In this document: piece after piece, positions 63,121 to 64,000 of the stretch | Layout: every line of letters begins with the position of its first letter | Numbering within the stretch: the first letter of the stretch is position 1 | Source: Streptomyces sp. NBC_01142 | GTDB taxonomy: Bacteria; Actinomycetota; Actinomycetes; Streptomycetales; Streptomycetaceae | Direction: 5' to 3' | Length of the DNA: 64,000 nt | Assembly: GCF_026341125.1 (NCBI RefSeq) | Contig: NZ_JAPEOR010000002.1 | Location: 2,046,001-2,110,000 of the forward strand | The notes under the pieces: generated by a model | Databases searched by the model: none | Seen by the model: only the letters and a program-made list of their open reading frames with translations | What the model was told of the DNA's origin: nothing | Program-made: the position numbers and the translations under genes

Positions 63121-64000
63121 ATGCCGCATTCACCCCACTCGACGCACACCACTGCCGCCGACGCCTGCGGCGGGCCTGTTCCCCACCCCGCCCCTTCCCG
63201 AGGTCCTCGGTCGCCCGACCGGCCGGAAATTCAAGCCCCTCCGGCGATCGAGGCGGGTGTCTCCCCACGCACGTCGGAGCGCAGGGGGAGCGCCCCGGGG
63301 CGGAACCCCGGCAGGTCCGGCGCCCTCGCCCCCTACCGTCAGCTCTTCGAGCCGCGAGGCGCCTGGGCCTTCACCGCCGGCAACCTCCTCGCCCGTCTCC
63401 CGATGGGCATGTTCAGCGTGAGCGCCATCATCATGATCGCCGGGTCGCGCGGCTCGTACGCCCTCGCCGGAGCGGTCACCGCGACCGGTCTCGCCGTCAC
63501 CGCGCTGGTCGCGCCGTGGACCGCGCGGCTCGTGGACCGGCACGGGCAGGCCCGTATCGCCGTGCCCGCCACGGCGCTCGCCGCGCTCGGCTCGCTGGCG
63601 CTGCTGCTGTGCGTACGCTTCGACGCGCCGGACTGGACGCTGTTCGCCGCGTACGCCGCGACCGCCACCACCCCCAACACCGGCGGCATGTCCCGGGCTC
63701 GCTGGACCCATCTCCACAAGGGCGACCCGGCCGTCCTGCACACCGCGAACTCCTTCGAACAGGCCGCCGACGAGCTGTGCTTCATGCTCGGGCCGGTGCT
63801 CGCGGCGTTCCTGTGCTCCGCGCTCTTCCCGGAGGCGGGCACCCTGACCGGCGCGATACTTCTGCTGACCGGCGTGCTGATCTTCGCGGCCCAGCGCTCC
63901 ACGGAGCCGCCCGTCGCCCCCCGTGCGGCGGGCACGGCCGCCCGCTCCCTCCTCCGTACGCCCCCGATGGCCGGCCTGCTTGCCACCTTCCTCGCCACGG
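63121..64000 (+). CDS. MFS efflux transporter, 5' part
   Basis: ATG 63121 opens a frame that stays open to the window edge (293 codons). A Pro/Arg-rich leader of about 65 residues precedes YRQLFEPRGAWAFTAG and the first helices (LPMGMFSVSAIIMIAG, LVDRHGQARIAVP as motif A, LPEAGTLTGAILLLTG-like segment). Family: MFS drug or metabolite efflux. A later start is possible. Probably controlled by the divergent LysR gene. Confidence 0.82.
   Translation, partial: MPHSPHSTHTTAADACGGPVPHPAPSRGPRSPDRPEIQAPPAIEAGVSPRTSERRGSAPGRNPGRSGALAPYRQLFEPRGAWAFTAGNLLARLPMGMFSVSAIIMIAGSRGSYALAGAVTATGLAVTALVAPWTARLVDRHGQARIAVPATALAALGSLALLLCVRFDAPDWTLFAAYAATATTPNTGGMSRARWTHLHKGDPAVLHTANSFEQAADELCFMLGPVLAAFLCSALFPEAGTLTGAILLLTGVLIFAAQRSTEPPVAPRAAGTAARSLLRTPPMAGLLATFLAT

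Overview
The window is a piece of a Streptomyces chromosome, or of a very close relative. It is GC-rich throughout, with G/C at nearly every third codon position, frequent GTG starts and many 4-base (ATGA/GTGA) gene overlaps. From about 42.8 kb to the right end the gene order is one I know from S. coelicolor: DUF3039, yqgE, murA, hup, malic enzyme, HelD, rsuA-sigU, nnaR-narK, an acyltransferase, matB-matA, then a LysR regulator with an efflux pump. No insertion sequence, integrase, CRISPR array or rRNA was seen; one tRNA (Cys) is present.

Layout. 0-2.1 kb: the end of a TPR protein with a Gly-Thr/Gly-Ser repeat tail, facing a cobalt-type nitrile hydratase whose beta subunit is encoded as two overlapping genes. 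2.3-4.1 kb: hppD (tyrosine catabolism) divergent from an AsnC/Lrp regulator. 4.1-8 kb: a four-gene betaine/choline-type (OpuC/ProU) ABC importer. 8-12 kb: a Lon-like protease without PDZ domain, an IclR regulator and a superfamily 2 helicase. 12-17 kb: a Doc toxin remnant, an MFS pump, tRNA-Cys with a strong terminator, an NPCBM-like surface protein, a dead P-loop kinase gene and a VOC protein.

17-32.5 kb is the main accessory block. A minus-strand series holds a Pro-rich membrane protein, two paralogous membrane-anchored proteins with a broken duplicate between them, a 777-residue WXG100-like protein and a small WXG-like partner. A plus-strand trio follows: a pseudokinase and two Ser/Thr kinases, each kinase with a Tat-like internal anchor and a beta-propeller sensor. 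Facing the trio is a minus-strand trio: a long-helix ESX-type protein, a WxG protein with a YxxxD tail motif, and a mycosin protease. No EccB/C/D/E core lies in the window, so this looks like an orphan type VII secretion and kinase-signalling module.

32.5-42.5 kb: a three-gene xanthine-dehydrogenase-like operon whose large subunit lacks hallmark active-site motifs and whose iron-sulfur subunit has a 270-residue extension; then a GH20 hexosaminidase in an operon with a sugar ABC importer, fitting chitin or amino-sugar uptake. 42.8-64 kb: the conserved core listed above, including murein synthesis (murA), chromatin (hup), carbon flux (malic enzyme), RNA polymerase recycling (HelD), SigU stress control, nitrate uptake (nnaR, narK) and PNAG-like matrix synthesis (matA, matB). 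It also contains a candidate structured small RNA with a textbook terminator between HelD and malic enzyme. The LysR gene at the right end carries a frameshift, and the divergent MFS gene runs off the window.
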